Assembly (NCBI GenBank): GCA_910584285.1
Contig: CAJTYK010000054.1
Location: 1-8,324 of the forward strand
From: an uncultured Oscillospiraceae bacterium
Lineage (GTDB): Bacteria > Bacillota > Clostridia > Oscillospirales > Oscillospiraceae
Length of the DNA stretch: 8,324 nucleotides
Reading direction: 5' to 3'
Of this stretch, positions 1 to 7,224 are shown piece after piece (the first letter of the stretch is position 1; every line of letters starts with the position of its first letter). The position numbers and the translations under genes are program-made. Under the pieces are notes generated by a model that ran no database searches, had not been told where the DNA came from, and saw only the letters and a list, made by a program, of their open reading frames with translations.

Positions 1-540
1 TTCTTCTGCCTCCAGAGCCACTACCGCAAGGGGCTGGTGTTCTCCTGGGAGAACCTGGACAACGCGGCGGGGGCCTATAACAAGCTGATCAAGAAGATCG
101 CCGCCCTCACTGGGACGGAGGGCCCGGTGGATGAGGAGGCCGCCGCCCAGTTCAAGGAGAAATTCCTCACCCAGGTGGGCAACGACCTGAACACCTCCAT
201 GGGCATCACCTGCCTGTACGATGTGCTCAAGGCCCCGGTGAACGACGTGACCAAGCGGGCGGTGCTGGCCAGCTTTGACCGCGTGCTGTCCCTGTCCCTG
301 CTGGAGAAGGCGGCGATCCTCCGAGAGAAGGAGGCGGCCCAGGCCAAGTCCGCCACCGGTTCCGGTGATTTTCTCGTCCGGGGCGAGGGCGACCCGGAGA
401 TCGACGCCTTGGTGCTCCAGCGGGCGGAGGCGAAAAAGGCGAAAGACTTCGCCCAGGCCGACCGCATCCGGGACGAGCTGAAGGCAAAGGGCGTGGAGAT
501 CACCGACGTGCCCGGCGGGGCGGTTTGGAAGCGGATTTGA
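1..540 (+). CDS. cysS: Cysteinyl-tRNA synthetase, C-terminal part (5' end outside window)
   Basis: This is the end of the enzyme that charges tRNA-Cys with cysteine using ATP in the cytosol. The frame is open from base 1, so the 179 residues visible are the C-terminal third or so of a protein normally near 460-480 residues. The catalytic core with its HIGH and KMSKS motifs and zinc ligands lies upstream of the window. The recognition rests on SHYRKGLVFSWENLDNAA near the start, which matches the family's 'SHYR.PL.FS...L..A' segment that opens the helical anticodon-side domain. It also rests on the end, where ALVLQRAEAKKAKDFAQAD, then IRDELKAKGVEITDVPGG and a final AVWKRI match the usual 'R..AR..KD...AD.IRD.L...GI...D...G..W' tail. 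A GTG at 37 could be read as a start but is internal. A strong hairpin follows the stop by 4 nt, suggesting that transcription of cysS ends before the kinase promoter. Confidence 0.95.
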   Translation, partial: FFCLQSHYRKGLVFSWENLDNAAGAYNKLIKKIAALTGTEGPVDEEAAAQFKEKFLTQVGNDLNTSMGITCLYDVLKAPVNDVTKRAVLASFDRVLSLSLLEKAAILREKEAAQAKSATGSGDFLVRGEGDPEIDALVLQRAEAKKAKDFAQADRIRDELKAKGVEITDVPGGAVWKRI

Positions 541-544
541 CGGA

Positions 545-584
545 GAAACGGGCGGGGATTTGAATTCAAACCCCCGCCCGTTTC
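545..584 (+). terminator. 40-bp near-perfect palindrome after cysS, probable terminator
   Basis: Bases 545-564 and 565-584 are reverse complements with a single A/C mismatch (558 against 571). The arms GAAACGGGCGGGG (545-557) and CCCCGCCCGTTTC (572-584) enclose the inner palindrome TTTGAATTCAAA. It starts 4 nt after the cysS stop, as an intrinsic terminator would. The 3' arm ends GTTTC and is followed by CCAACC, so there is no proper U tract. Termination is therefore likely but not certain. A binding site for a symmetric protein is the alternative, because the promoter -35 starts only 8 nt further on. Confidence 0.6.
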
Positions 585-592
585 CCAACCTG

Positions 593-621
593 TTGACATC
601 GGCGGGCAAACTTGATAAAAT
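593..621 (+). promoter_or_regulatory. SigA-type promoter of the hybrid kinase, extended -10
   Basis: TTGACA (593-598) is a consensus -35. A 17-bp spacer leads to TAAAAT (616-621), one base off the TATAAT consensus. TG at 613-614 gives an extended -10 (TGA-TAAAAT). Initiation is expected around 626-629, leaving a leader of about 75 nt before the ATG at 702. It is the best-scoring promoter seen by eye in the window and gives the kinase its own transcript, separate from cysS. Confidence 0.8.
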
Positions 622-640
622 GCCCATGACTTTGTAATTT

Positions 641-683
641 TCCCCCGCCGACAGGGGGACGGGCGGCGCCGCCTGCGCCGCCC
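641..683 (+). promoter_or_regulatory. Two tandem hairpins in the kinase mRNA leader
   Basis: The first hairpin pairs TCCCCC (641-646) with GGGGGA (654-659) around a 7-nt loop. The second pairs GGGCGGCGC (661-669) with GCGCCGCCC (675-683) around a 5-nt loop. They are separated by one base, and the second stops two bases before the ribosome binding site. Neither is followed by a T run, so they are not terminators. They may stabilise the message or control access to the ribosome site. No known riboswitch fold is recognised, and in GC-rich DNA part of this pairing could be chance. Confidence 0.45.
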
Positions 684-685
684 CT

Positions 686-691
686 GGGAGG
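686..691 (+). promoter_or_regulatory. Ribosome binding site of the hybrid kinase
   Basis: GGGAGG lies 10 nt upstream of the ATG at 702 and supports that start over the next in-frame ATG (732). The spacing is slightly long. It directly follows the second leader hairpin. Confidence 0.7.
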
Positions 692-701
692 ATTCAGCGA
701 A

Positions 702-3700
702 ATGTACCACTGTCATCTCCGGTTTTATCTGATGGGCCGGGATCGCGGCCTGCTGGACGCCGTGCGGGGGGCGCCGCCCCTGGAGCGGTTCACCCACGCC
801 TTTACAGAAAGTGAGCAACCCGACGCCGCCCTGTGCGCCGGGGCGGATGTGATCTTGCTGGATCTCCGGGGCATGGACGGCCCCGCTGTGCTGGACGCCC
901 TGCTCCCCGCCGGGAAGGAGGGGGCGGAGGTGCTGGCCGCCGCGTCCCGGGATCAGCTTCCCGGGCTGGCCCCTTATCTGCCCCGGCTGCGGGATCTATG
1001 GCTCGATCCCGCCCCGGAGGAGATCCCCTTCCGCTTTCTGCGCTGGCAGGAGGGCCGGAAGCAGGGGGCGGATCTGTGGGAGCGGGAGCACTTTCTGGAG
1101 GCCGCCGTCAACGGCGTGCCCAGCCTGATCTGGTTCAAGACGAAGGACGGCGTCCACGAGCGGGTGAACGACAGCTTCTGCCGGACGGTGAAAAAGACCC
1201 GGGAGCAGGTGCAGGGCCGGCGCCACGCCTACATCTGGGACGTGGAGCGGGACGACCCCGCCTGCATCCAGTCCGAGCGGGAGGTTATGGAGAAGCGGGA
1301 GACCTGCGTGTCCGAGGAGACCATCGAGACGGGGGAGGGCCAGCGCACCCTCACCACCTACAAATCCCCCCTGTACGACATAGACGGCTCCGTGATGGGC
1401 ACCGTGGGGGTGGGCATCGACGTGACCCGGGAGCGGGAGTACCAGGGGGAGCTGATCCGCAAGACGGAGATGCTGGAGTCCCTGTTCACCACCATGGACT
1501 GCGGCGTTCTGACCCACTCGCTGGACGGCAGGCAGATCCTCAATGTCAACCGGGCCGCGCTGAACATACTGGGCTTCAACAGCCGGGAGGAGCTGCTGGC
1601 CGGCGGCTTCAACCTCATCGCGTCCACCGTGGAGGAGGACGACAAGCCCCGGCTGCGCTCCTGCATCCGCTCCCTGAAGGAGGAGGGGGACAGCGTGGGC
1701 ATCGCCTACCGGGTGCGCCACCCGGACGGGCGGCTGCTGTATATCATGGGCAACGTGAAGCTGGTGCGGCAGAACGGCGCGCTGGTGTGCCGCCGCTTCC
1801 TGCTGGACTGCACCGCCCAGAAGGAGCAGGAGCAGCGGGAGCGGCTGGAGCAGGAGCGCCGCCAGATGGAGCTCATACAGGCCCTCAGCATGGACTTCCG
1901 CTTGGTGTACTTCCTGGATCTGGACACCGGAAGCGGCTACCCCCTCCAGATGGCGGAGGGTGTGGAGGAGGCCCTGCGGGCCTTCCGACGGGGCCGCTCC
2001 TTCCAGAAGGGCCTGGAGGAGTACATCGACCAGGCCGTCTGCCCCGCCGACCGGGAGGTTTTGCGCAGGGCCTGCACGCTGGAAGCCCTGGGGGAGCGTT
2101 TGAGCCGGGACAAGACCTTCTACCTCAACTACCGGGCCATGTCCCGGAAGGGGGCGGCCTATTACCAGCTCAAGGCCGTCCGGGCGGGGGCCTGGGACGG
2201 CAGGCGGGGCATCGTGCTGGGCGTGCGCAACGTGGACGACGCCACCCGGGTGGAGCTGGAGCAGAAGACCCTGCTGCGGGAGGCGCTGTCCCAGGCCAAC
2301 CGGGCCAACGAGGCAAAAAGCGCCTTCCTGTCCAATATGTCCCACGACATCCGCACCCCCATGAACGCCATCATCGGCTTCACTGTGCTGCTGACCAAGG
2401 ACGCGGAGCAGCCGGACAAGGTGCGGGAGTACACCCGGAAGATCACCGCCTCCAGCCACCACCTGCTCAGCCTTATCAACGATGTGCTGGATATGAGCAA
2501 GATCGAGAGCGGCAAGACGTCGCTGAACGTGGCCCCCTTCAGCCTGCCCGAGCTGCTGGAGGAGCTGTACACCATCCTGCTGCCCCAGACCCGGGCCAAG
2601 GAGCAGTCCTTCGACTTCCAGGTGAAGGGCCGCCCCGCGGAGCAGCTGCTGGGCGACAAGCTGCACGTGAACCAGATCCTGATCAACCTGCTGTCCAACG
2701 CCATCAAGTACACCCCCAACGGGGGCGCCATCTCGCTGACGGTGGAGGATCTGGCCCCCACCGCCCCCCAGTACGCCCACCTGCGCTTTGTGGTGCGGGA
2801 CAACGGCATCGGCATGAGCCCGGACTTCTTAAAGACTGTGTTCGACCCCTTCAGCCGGGAGGAGAACTCCACCACCAGCGGCATCCAGGGCACTGGACTG
2901 GGCATGGCCATCACCAAGAACCTGGTGGATCTGATGGGGGGCGTGATCCGGGCGGAGAGCCGCCAGGGGGAGGGCAGCGTGTTCACCGTGGAGCTGTCCT
3001 TTGCCCTGCCCGCCGCACTGGACGAGGACGGCTTCTGGAGCCGCCGGGGGATTTCCCGCATTCTGGTGGCGGACGACGAGGAGCAGGTGTGCCTGGATAT
3101 CCGGGAGATGATGGAGGACACCGGCGTCCAGGTGGCCTACGCCACCGACGGCCCCTCCGCCGTGGACGAGGCGGAACGGGCCATGGCCCGGGGAGAGGAG
3201 TTCCACGCCATCCTGCTGGACTGGAAAATGCCGGGACAGAGCGGCGTGGACACCGCCCGCCGGCTCCGGGAGAAGGTGGGCCGGGAGATCCCCATCCTGG
3301 TGCTCACCGCCTACGACTGGAGCGCCATTGAGGAGGAGGCCGTGGCCGCTGGGGTGGACGCCTTCCTGCCCAAGCCCTTCTTTGTGTCCACCTTCCGGCA
3401 GGCGCTGGAGGGCCTGGACTCCGGGCCGGAGGCCAGGGCCGTCCCCGCCCCGGAGGACGCCTTGCGGGGTCTGTTCTTCCTGGTGGCGGAGGACAACGAG
3501 CTCAACGCCGAGATCCTTCGGGAGATGCTGGACATGGAGGGGGCCCGGTGCGAGGTGGTGTCCAACGGGCAGCTGGCGGTGGAGCAGTTCCTCCGGGAGC
3601 GGCCGGACAAATACGACATGATCCTCATGGATGTGCAGATGCCCGTGATGGGGGGCTACGAGGCCACCCGGAAGATCCGGGCCTGCGGCCACCCCCGCGC

Positions 3701-3848
3701 CAAGGACATCCCCATCGTGGCCATGACCGCCAACGCCTTCGCCGAGGACGTGCGCCACGCCCTGGACGCGGGGATGAACGGCCACCTGTCCAAGCCCATC
3801 AACATGGACGCGGTGCGGGAGCTGCTGGGCCGCCTGCGGGAGGAATAA
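702..3848 (+). CDS. Soluble PAS-containing hybrid histidine kinase with two C-terminal receivers
   Basis: A 1048-residue signalling protein that should autophosphorylate on histidine and pass the phosphate to its own receiver aspartates. Domains in order: a degenerate receiver-like segment (1-115; D54 in VILLDLRGMDG is kept but the acidic pair after strand 1 is missing); PAS 1 (about 128-245) and PAS 2 (254-372); a charged coiled coil rich in Glu/Gln/Arg (372-394); a third PAS-like segment (395-512); HisKA (538-605) with phospho-acceptor H548 in NMSHDIRTPMNAIIGF; HATPase_c (645-765) with N662/N666, DNGIGM (D700-M705) and GTGLGM (730-735); receiver 1 (786-900; D791/D792, phospho-site D840, T869, K891); receiver 2 (924-1043; E930/D931, D977, K1031). 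All catalytic residues of the kinase and both C-terminal receivers are present. No membrane segment or signal peptide is visible, so sensing is probably cytosolic, by ligand or redox through PAS. No Hpt domain or partner regulator is in the window, so the final output is unknown. The gene ends with tandem stops TAA-TAG. Confidence 0.93.
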   Translation: MYHCHLRFYLMGRDRGLLDAVRGAPPLERFTHAFTESEQPDAALCAGADVILLDLRGMDGPAVLDALLPAGKEGAEVLAAASRDQLPGLAPYLPRLRDLWLDPAPEEIPFRFLRWQEGRKQGADLWEREHFLEAAVNGVPSLIWFKTKDGVHERVNDSFCRTVKKTREQVQGRRHAYIWDVERDDPACIQSEREVMEKRETCVSEETIETGEGQRTLTTYKSPLYDIDGSVMGTVGVGIDVTREREYQGELIRKTEMLESLFTTMDCGVLTHSLDGRQILNVNRAALNILGFNSREELLAGGFNLIASTVEEDDKPRLRSCIRSLKEEGDSVGIAYRVRHPDGRLLYIMGNVKLVRQNGALVCRRFLLDCTAQKEQEQRERLEQERRQMELIQALSMDFRLVYFLDLDTGSGYPLQMAEGVEEALRAFRRGRSFQKGLEEYIDQAVCPADREVLRRACTLEALGERLSRDKTFYLNYRAMSRKGAAYYQLKAVRAGAWDGRRGIVLGVRNVDDATRVELEQKTLLREALSQANRANEAKSAFLSNMSHDIRTPMNAIIGFTVLLTKDAEQPDKVREYTRKITASSHHLLSLINDVLDMSKIESGKTSLNVAPFSLPELLEELYTILLPQTRAKEQSFDFQVKGRPAEQLLGDKLHVNQILINLLSNAIKYTPNGGAISLTVEDLAPTAPQYAHLRFVVRDNGIGMSPDFLKTVFDPFSREENSTTSGIQGTGLGMAITKNLVDLMGGVIRAESRQGEGSVFTVELSFALPAALDEDGFWSRRGISRILVADDEEQVCLDIREMMEDTGVQVAYATDGPSAVDEAERAMARGEEFHAILLDWKMPGQSGVDTARRLREKVGREIPILVLTAYDWSAIEEEAVAAGVDAFLPKPFFVSTFRQALEGLDSGPEARAVPAPEDALRGLFFLVAEDNELNAEILREMLDMEGARCEVVSNGQLAVEQFLRERPDKYDMILMDVQMPVMGGYEATRKIRACGHPRAKDIPIVAMTANAFAEDVRHALDAGMNGHLSKPINMDAVRELLGRLREE

Positions 3849-3853
3849 TAGAG

Positions 3854-3891
3854 AACCAGGCCGTCCGGCAAAGCCGGACGGCCTGGTTTTT
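3854..3891 (+). terminator. Intrinsic terminator of the hybrid kinase, shared by convergent genes
   Basis: A perfect 16-bp stem (3854-3869 with 3873-3888) with an AAA loop is followed by T residues to 3891, six bases after the kinase stop. The - strand transglutaminase gene ends at 3896, so its transcript reads through the same hairpin. In that direction the stem is followed by CTCTATT, a weaker T tract. It is a clear terminator for the + strand and a plausible one for the - strand. Confidence 0.9.
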
Positions 3892-3895
3892 GCGG

Positions 3896-6226
3896 TTATA
3901 AATCCCGATCAAACACCGGCGGGCTGGGCATTCCCCAGAGATACCGGAACGGCAGCCGCCGCCACCAGGCCAGCCCCGCGGCCAGCCGGGTGCGCTCCCG
4001 GGCCACCAGCCGGGTGAGGACGGCCAGCTCCTCCTCCGAGAGGGTGTGGGCGCTGTACTTGGCCTTTTCCGCCAGTTCCACCCCCTGGGGGTCGATCCGG
4101 CCGCCCCAGCGCTCCAGCCGCTCCAGGCAGCGGTAGGCGTACAGCGCCGCCTGGTTCCGATCCGGGCCGGCCAGCCGCTGTGTCCGATGGCGCTTGACGG
4201 CGAACTGGATCAGCCACAGCAGGCCGCACAGGCCCGCCAGCGCCGCCAGCCCCTTTCCGACGGCCAGCAGGGCCGTCGGGCCTTGGGCGGGATCGTTCTC
4301 CCCTTCCCCCGGCCCCGCCGGGCCCTCCGGTCCCTGGGAGGGGGCGGGGGTCTCGCCGGGGTTGTCCGTGGGCTGGGGGGTGGGGGTGGCGTCCGGCGAG
4401 GTCAGGGGATCCGGGTTATCCCCCCCGGGCTGGGCCATCTGCTCGAAGGCGGCGGCGGGGGTGACCTCCACCGGATACCAGCCGAAGCCGTCCACCCACA
4501 CCTCCACCCAGGCGTGGGCCGCCCGGTCGGGCACGTCCACCTGCCGGCCGGGCTGGGGCAGCGCCGTGAACCCGCTGACGTACCGGGCGGGGACGCCCAT
4601 GGTGCGCAGCAGCAGGGTGGCGGCGGAGGCGTAGTGCATACAGTAGCCCCGCTGGCTTTCGTTGAGGAAGTAGAGCACCGGATCCGTCCCCTCGGGGGCG
4701 GCGGGAGCGGACTGATCGTAGGTGCAGAAGGTACTTAGGAAGTCGGCAAGCTGTCCGGCGTACTTGGGGGCGTCACCATCGGAGAAGCTGGGGGCGCTCA
4801 TATAGGGATCGCCCAGCGCCCCCACCGACCAAGCCATCCGGATCAGCTCCTCCAGCTCGCCCTGCAGCTCCTCCGGCACGTCCAGGTAGTGGGCATAGGC
4901 GTAATCCTGGTAGCGGGCAAGCTCGCTCTGAAAGACCGAGTCCGGAAGCATCCCCCGGTCACGGCTGATCTGGGTGAAGGTCATGGTATGCTCCCACTGG
5001 CCCTGCTTCCGGGCGAAGTAGGCGTCCTCCACGGGCAGCATCCCGAGCTCCTCCCATGGCTGGCTGAATAAAAAGTAAGGGGTGTAGACGCACGTGCCCA
5101 CCGCGCCCACGTTGTTCACGGTGGCGGTGTAGGTCCCTCCAAATTCGGATGTGAGTACGGGGAACACCAGCGGAAACGCCGACGCGGTTTCCCCCGCCTG
5201 ATCCAGGTATTCCTGCCACGTCCCCTCGGGCAGGGCCTTCCACACCCCGTCCTCATAGATTGCCAGGGACGAGCCCCGCAGGTACAGCAGCCTGTCGTAA
5301 TCCGACGTCACCCGCAGCACCGTCCGGCCGGAGTAGTCCAGCGGCCCGGCGTGGGCCAGATCCGCCTCCTCTGCCGAGCCCACGAAGGTGATGGTGGTGT
5401 GGAAGGGGCCGTTCTCCCACCGGGGGAGCCAGTCCGCCGCCCGGTTGGCCAGGTTGGCCAGATCCTCCTGGGCCTTCAGCGCCCAGGGGGGGCGGGTGTA
5501 GCCCTCCCGGGGGAAGATCAGGGTGAGGACGGCCAGCGCCAGCGCCGACGCCCCCAGGGCGGCCAGGGTGAGCCGTCCCCGGGCAGAGGGCGCGGCCCAC
5601 CGGCACAGGGAGGAGAGCAGCATGGCGCACCAGCAGGCGCACAGGGCCAGGAAGGCGGGCCAACAGGGGTAGAGGTCGGCCAGCAGCCCGGGCAGCAGAG
5701 GGGGCAGGGTGATCAGCGCCGCCATCCACCACCGGCGGGCCCGCACCACCACCCAGCCCAGAACCAGCGCCAGCAGGGCCAGGGCCAGCAGGAGGAACAG
5801 CCGCACCGCCTCCCGCTGGGCCTGGAGCACCAGGCCGGAGTCGTAGTCGAAGGTGCGGCCCCAGGCCACCCGGGAGGCGAACAGGTCGGCCACCGACTGG
5901 ACGGTGAGGACGGCCCCGGCGGACACGGCCTGCCAGTTTCCCCACAGGGTCAGCGCCCACAGGGCGGCCAGCCCCCCCGCCGCCGTCCACCGGAACCGGG
6001 GCAGGCTCCACACACACAGGGCCAGCAGGGCGAACAGCGCCGTCAGGAGCAGGAGCTGATCCCCCTGGGCGGCGGCCCAGTCCAGGGGCTCCATGAGGGC
6101 GGGGGATATCCCGGTGCGGCCGTACAGGGACAGGAAGCTGGCCGTCAGCCCCGGCAGGGCACACAACAGCAGCAGTCCGTCCCCCAGCACGGACAGGGGG
6201 GAGAGACGCTTTTCCTGCTCAGCCAT
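3896..6226 (-). CDS. Membrane-anchored transglutaminase-like protein (TgpA-type architecture)
   Basis: A 776-residue membrane protein with a papain-fold transglutaminase-core domain outside the membrane. About seven hydrophobic segments occupy the N-terminus (roughly 12-34, 57-75, 82-98, 142-161, 168-185, 189-207, 219-238). A long extracytoplasmic part follows. Its core carries GYCMHYASAATLLLRTMGV with C529 and AHAWVEVWVDGFGW with H571; the third triad position is E587 in WYPVEVTP, where many members have Asp. A Pro/Thr/Gly/Asp-rich linker (598-649) leads to a last membrane helix (652-677) and a cytoplasmic tail of about 100 residues resembling DUF4129 (AYRCLERLERWGG, then LSEEELAVL). The domain order matches the DUF3488/transglutaminase/DUF4129 family; the substrate, and whether it is a peptidase, amidase or cross-linker, is unknown. 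The ATG at 6226 is chosen because AAGGAGG lies 8 nt upstream. It overlaps the end of the DUF58 gene by 8 nt and is the last gene of the operon. Confidence 0.9.
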   Translation of the reverse strand: MAEQEKRLSPLSVLGDGLLLLCALPGLTASFLSLYGRTGISPALMEPLDWAAAQGDQLLLLTALFALLALCVWSLPRFRWTAAGGLAALWALTLWGNWQAVSAGAVLTVQSVADLFASRVAWGRTFDYDSGLVLQAQREAVRLFLLLALALLALVLGWVVVRARRWWMAALITLPPLLPGLLADLYPCWPAFLALCACWCAMLLSSLCRWAAPSARGRLTLAALGASALALAVLTLIFPREGYTRPPWALKAQEDLANLANRAADWLPRWENGPFHTTITFVGSAEEADLAHAGPLDYSGRTVLRVTSDYDRLLYLRGSSLAIYEDGVWKALPEGTWQEYLDQAGETASAFPLVFPVLTSEFGGTYTATVNNVGAVGTCVYTPYFLFSQPWEELGMLPVEDAYFARKQGQWEHTMTFTQISRDRGMLPDSVFQSELARYQDYAYAHYLDVPEELQGELEELIRMAWSVGALGDPYMSAPSFSDGDAPKYAGQLADFLSTFCTYDQSAPAAPEGTDPVLYFLNESQRGYCMHYASAATLLLRTMGVPARYVSGFTALPQPGRQVDVPDRAAHAWVEVWVDGFGWYPVEVTPAAAFEQMAQPGGDNPDPLTSPDATPTPQPTDNPGETPAPSQGPEGPAGPGEGENDPAQGPTALLAVGKGLAALAGLCGLLWLIQFAVKRHRTQRLAGPDRNQAALYAYRCLERLERWGGRIDPQGVELAEKAKYSAHTLSEEELAVLTRLVARERTRLAAGLAWWRRLPFRYLWGMPSPPVFDRDL

Positions 6227-7220
6227 GGCCGTCCCCTCCTTCCCCGGCGGCGATGTGGATCCGGAAGGCCGGGACGCCCGCCCCCAGCAGCTCGGGATGA
6301 TCGTCCAGGGTGGGGCCCGCCTCCCCCGCGGGGCCGGTGAGCAGGGCGGTGAGCAGCAGGCTGTACTCCCGCTCGTCGGACACGGGGTGGAGCTGGGGCT
6401 CCCCCGCCCCGTCCAGCCACAGCACCGCGTGGGGCCGCTGTACGCCCAGCAGGGCGCGGCTCAACCCCGTGACGCGATCCAGCAGCTCGTCCAGCGCCTC
6501 CGGCGATCCGAAGCGATTTAGGGTGAGCAGGGGCAGGGGGGTCATCGTCTCCCCCCGCTCCTTGACGATGAGCTCGTCCCACTTGGAGGACAGTTTCCAA
6601 TGCACCGAGCGCAGGGGGTCGCCGGGGCGGTACTCCCGGAGCTCGTAGTCCTCCCCGGGGCCCCGGCGGGCGGCGTTCTGGGCCGCGGGGCGGGCCCCCA
6701 TCCCCTCCGGGACGCGGGGGGCCTGGGCCTGGGCGGGGAGGGGGCGGCACAGCAGCCGGGCCGGGGCCGGGTCAGGCAGGCGCAGGCTGAACAGCCCCAG
6801 GTAGTCGCACACCCGTGCCCGCTCCGCCCGGAGCTCCAGCAGGCCGCAGTGATCGGTGACGGCGTCCGCTCGAGCGGGGCGGCGGCGGGCCACCCCGGTG
6901 AGCTTGAGCTTGGCCCGCTGGAGCTGGCCGGTGAGGAGGTTTTCCTCCGTCAGCCGCAGGGTGAGCCGGGCGATGGGCAGGCTGCCCCAGGTGTCGATCT
7001 CTACCGCCCACTGGGCCTTGCCCCCTCGATCCAGACTGGCGGGGTCGGCGGACAGGGTGAGGCGGCAGCGAAGCATCCCCGGCAGGGACAGGGCCAGGGA
7101 CAGCAGGGGCAGGACAATGCACAGGGCGGTGAGGAACTGCCCCAGGTAGTTGTTATTGGTGATCTGGAACAGCAGGGCGGCCGTCAGCGCCCCGGCCCAG
7201 ATCAGGCGGCGGATCCACAT
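6219..7220 (-). CDS. DUF58 family membrane protein
   Basis: A 333-residue protein with two N-terminal membrane segments (about 6-20 and 27-47), separated by the polar stretch TNNNYLGQ, and a cytoplasmic remainder. The family signature lies at 191-221: YELREYRPGDPLRSVHWKLS followed by SKWDELIVKE. DUF58 proteins are known partners of MoxR ATPases by gene neighbourhood and have a von Willebrand A-like C-terminal fold; their biochemical role is not established. The length is at the short end of the usual 300-430 residues and nothing appears to be missing. The ATG at 7220 lies 4 nt after the MoxR stop. The only Shine-Dalgarno-like sequence is a weak GGTGA (7225-7229) overlapping that stop, so translation is probably coupled to MoxR. 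The stop overlaps the next gene by 8 nt. It probably links the ATPase to the membrane-bound transglutaminase-like protein; that link is inference. Confidence 0.92.
   Translation of the reverse strand: MWIRRLIWAGALTAALLFQITNNNYLGQFLTALCIVLPLLSLALSLPGMLRCRLTLSADPASLDRGGKAQWAVEIDTWGSLPIARLTLRLTEENLLTGQLQRAKLKLTGVARRRPARADAVTDHCGLLELRAERARVCDYLGLFSLRLPDPAPARLLCRPLPAQAQAPRVPEGMGARPAAQNAARRGPGEDYELREYRPGDPLRSVHWKLSSKWDELIVKERGETMTPLPLLTLNRFGSPEALDELLDRVTGLSRALLGVQRPHAVLWLDGAGEPQLHPVSDEREYSLLLTALLTGPAGEAGPTLDDHPELLGAGVPAFRIHIAAGEGGDGHG
6235..6241 (-). promoter_or_regulatory. Ribosome binding site of the transglutaminase-like gene
   Basis: On the - strand AAGGAGG lies 8 nt before the ATG at 6226, inside the last codons of the DUF58 gene. 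It is the strongest ribosome site in the operon, so the third gene should initiate well independently of coupling. Confidence 0.85.
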
Positions 7221-7224
7221 AACG

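Noticed and set aside
600..650. CGGCGGG (600-606) and CCCGCCG (644-650) as an operator-like inverted repeat flanking the kinase -10
   Set aside because: Seven-base G/C matches are expected by chance in this composition, and the two arms lie 37 bp apart with no further symmetry.
641..683. Leader hairpins as a known riboswitch
   Set aside because: The leader is too short and lacks any conserved riboswitch core that I recognise. There is no terminator or antiterminator pair.
996..2780. Long open frame antisense to the kinase gene (about 594 codons)
   Set aside because: It mirrors the kinase codons in GC-rich DNA, has low-complexity composition rich in Gln, Leu, His and Gly, and has no family motifs. 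The sense frame carries a complete kinase.
833..3331. Long open + strand frame overlapping the kinase (about 832 codons)
   Set aside because: It is a shifted-frame shadow rich in Gly, Arg, Pro and Ala. The kinase frame explains the region with all motifs intact.
5351..6340. Open + strand frame opposite the transglutaminase N-terminus
   Set aside because: Its Gly/Gln/Pro-rich translation is the mirror of Leu- and Ala-rich membrane helices on the - strand. It has no recognisable domain.
7080..7120. Short CAGGGACAGGG-like tandem repeats within the DUF58 gene
   Set aside because: They encode a Leu/Ser/Ala-rich membrane helix with biased codons, so the repetition follows from the coding sequence.
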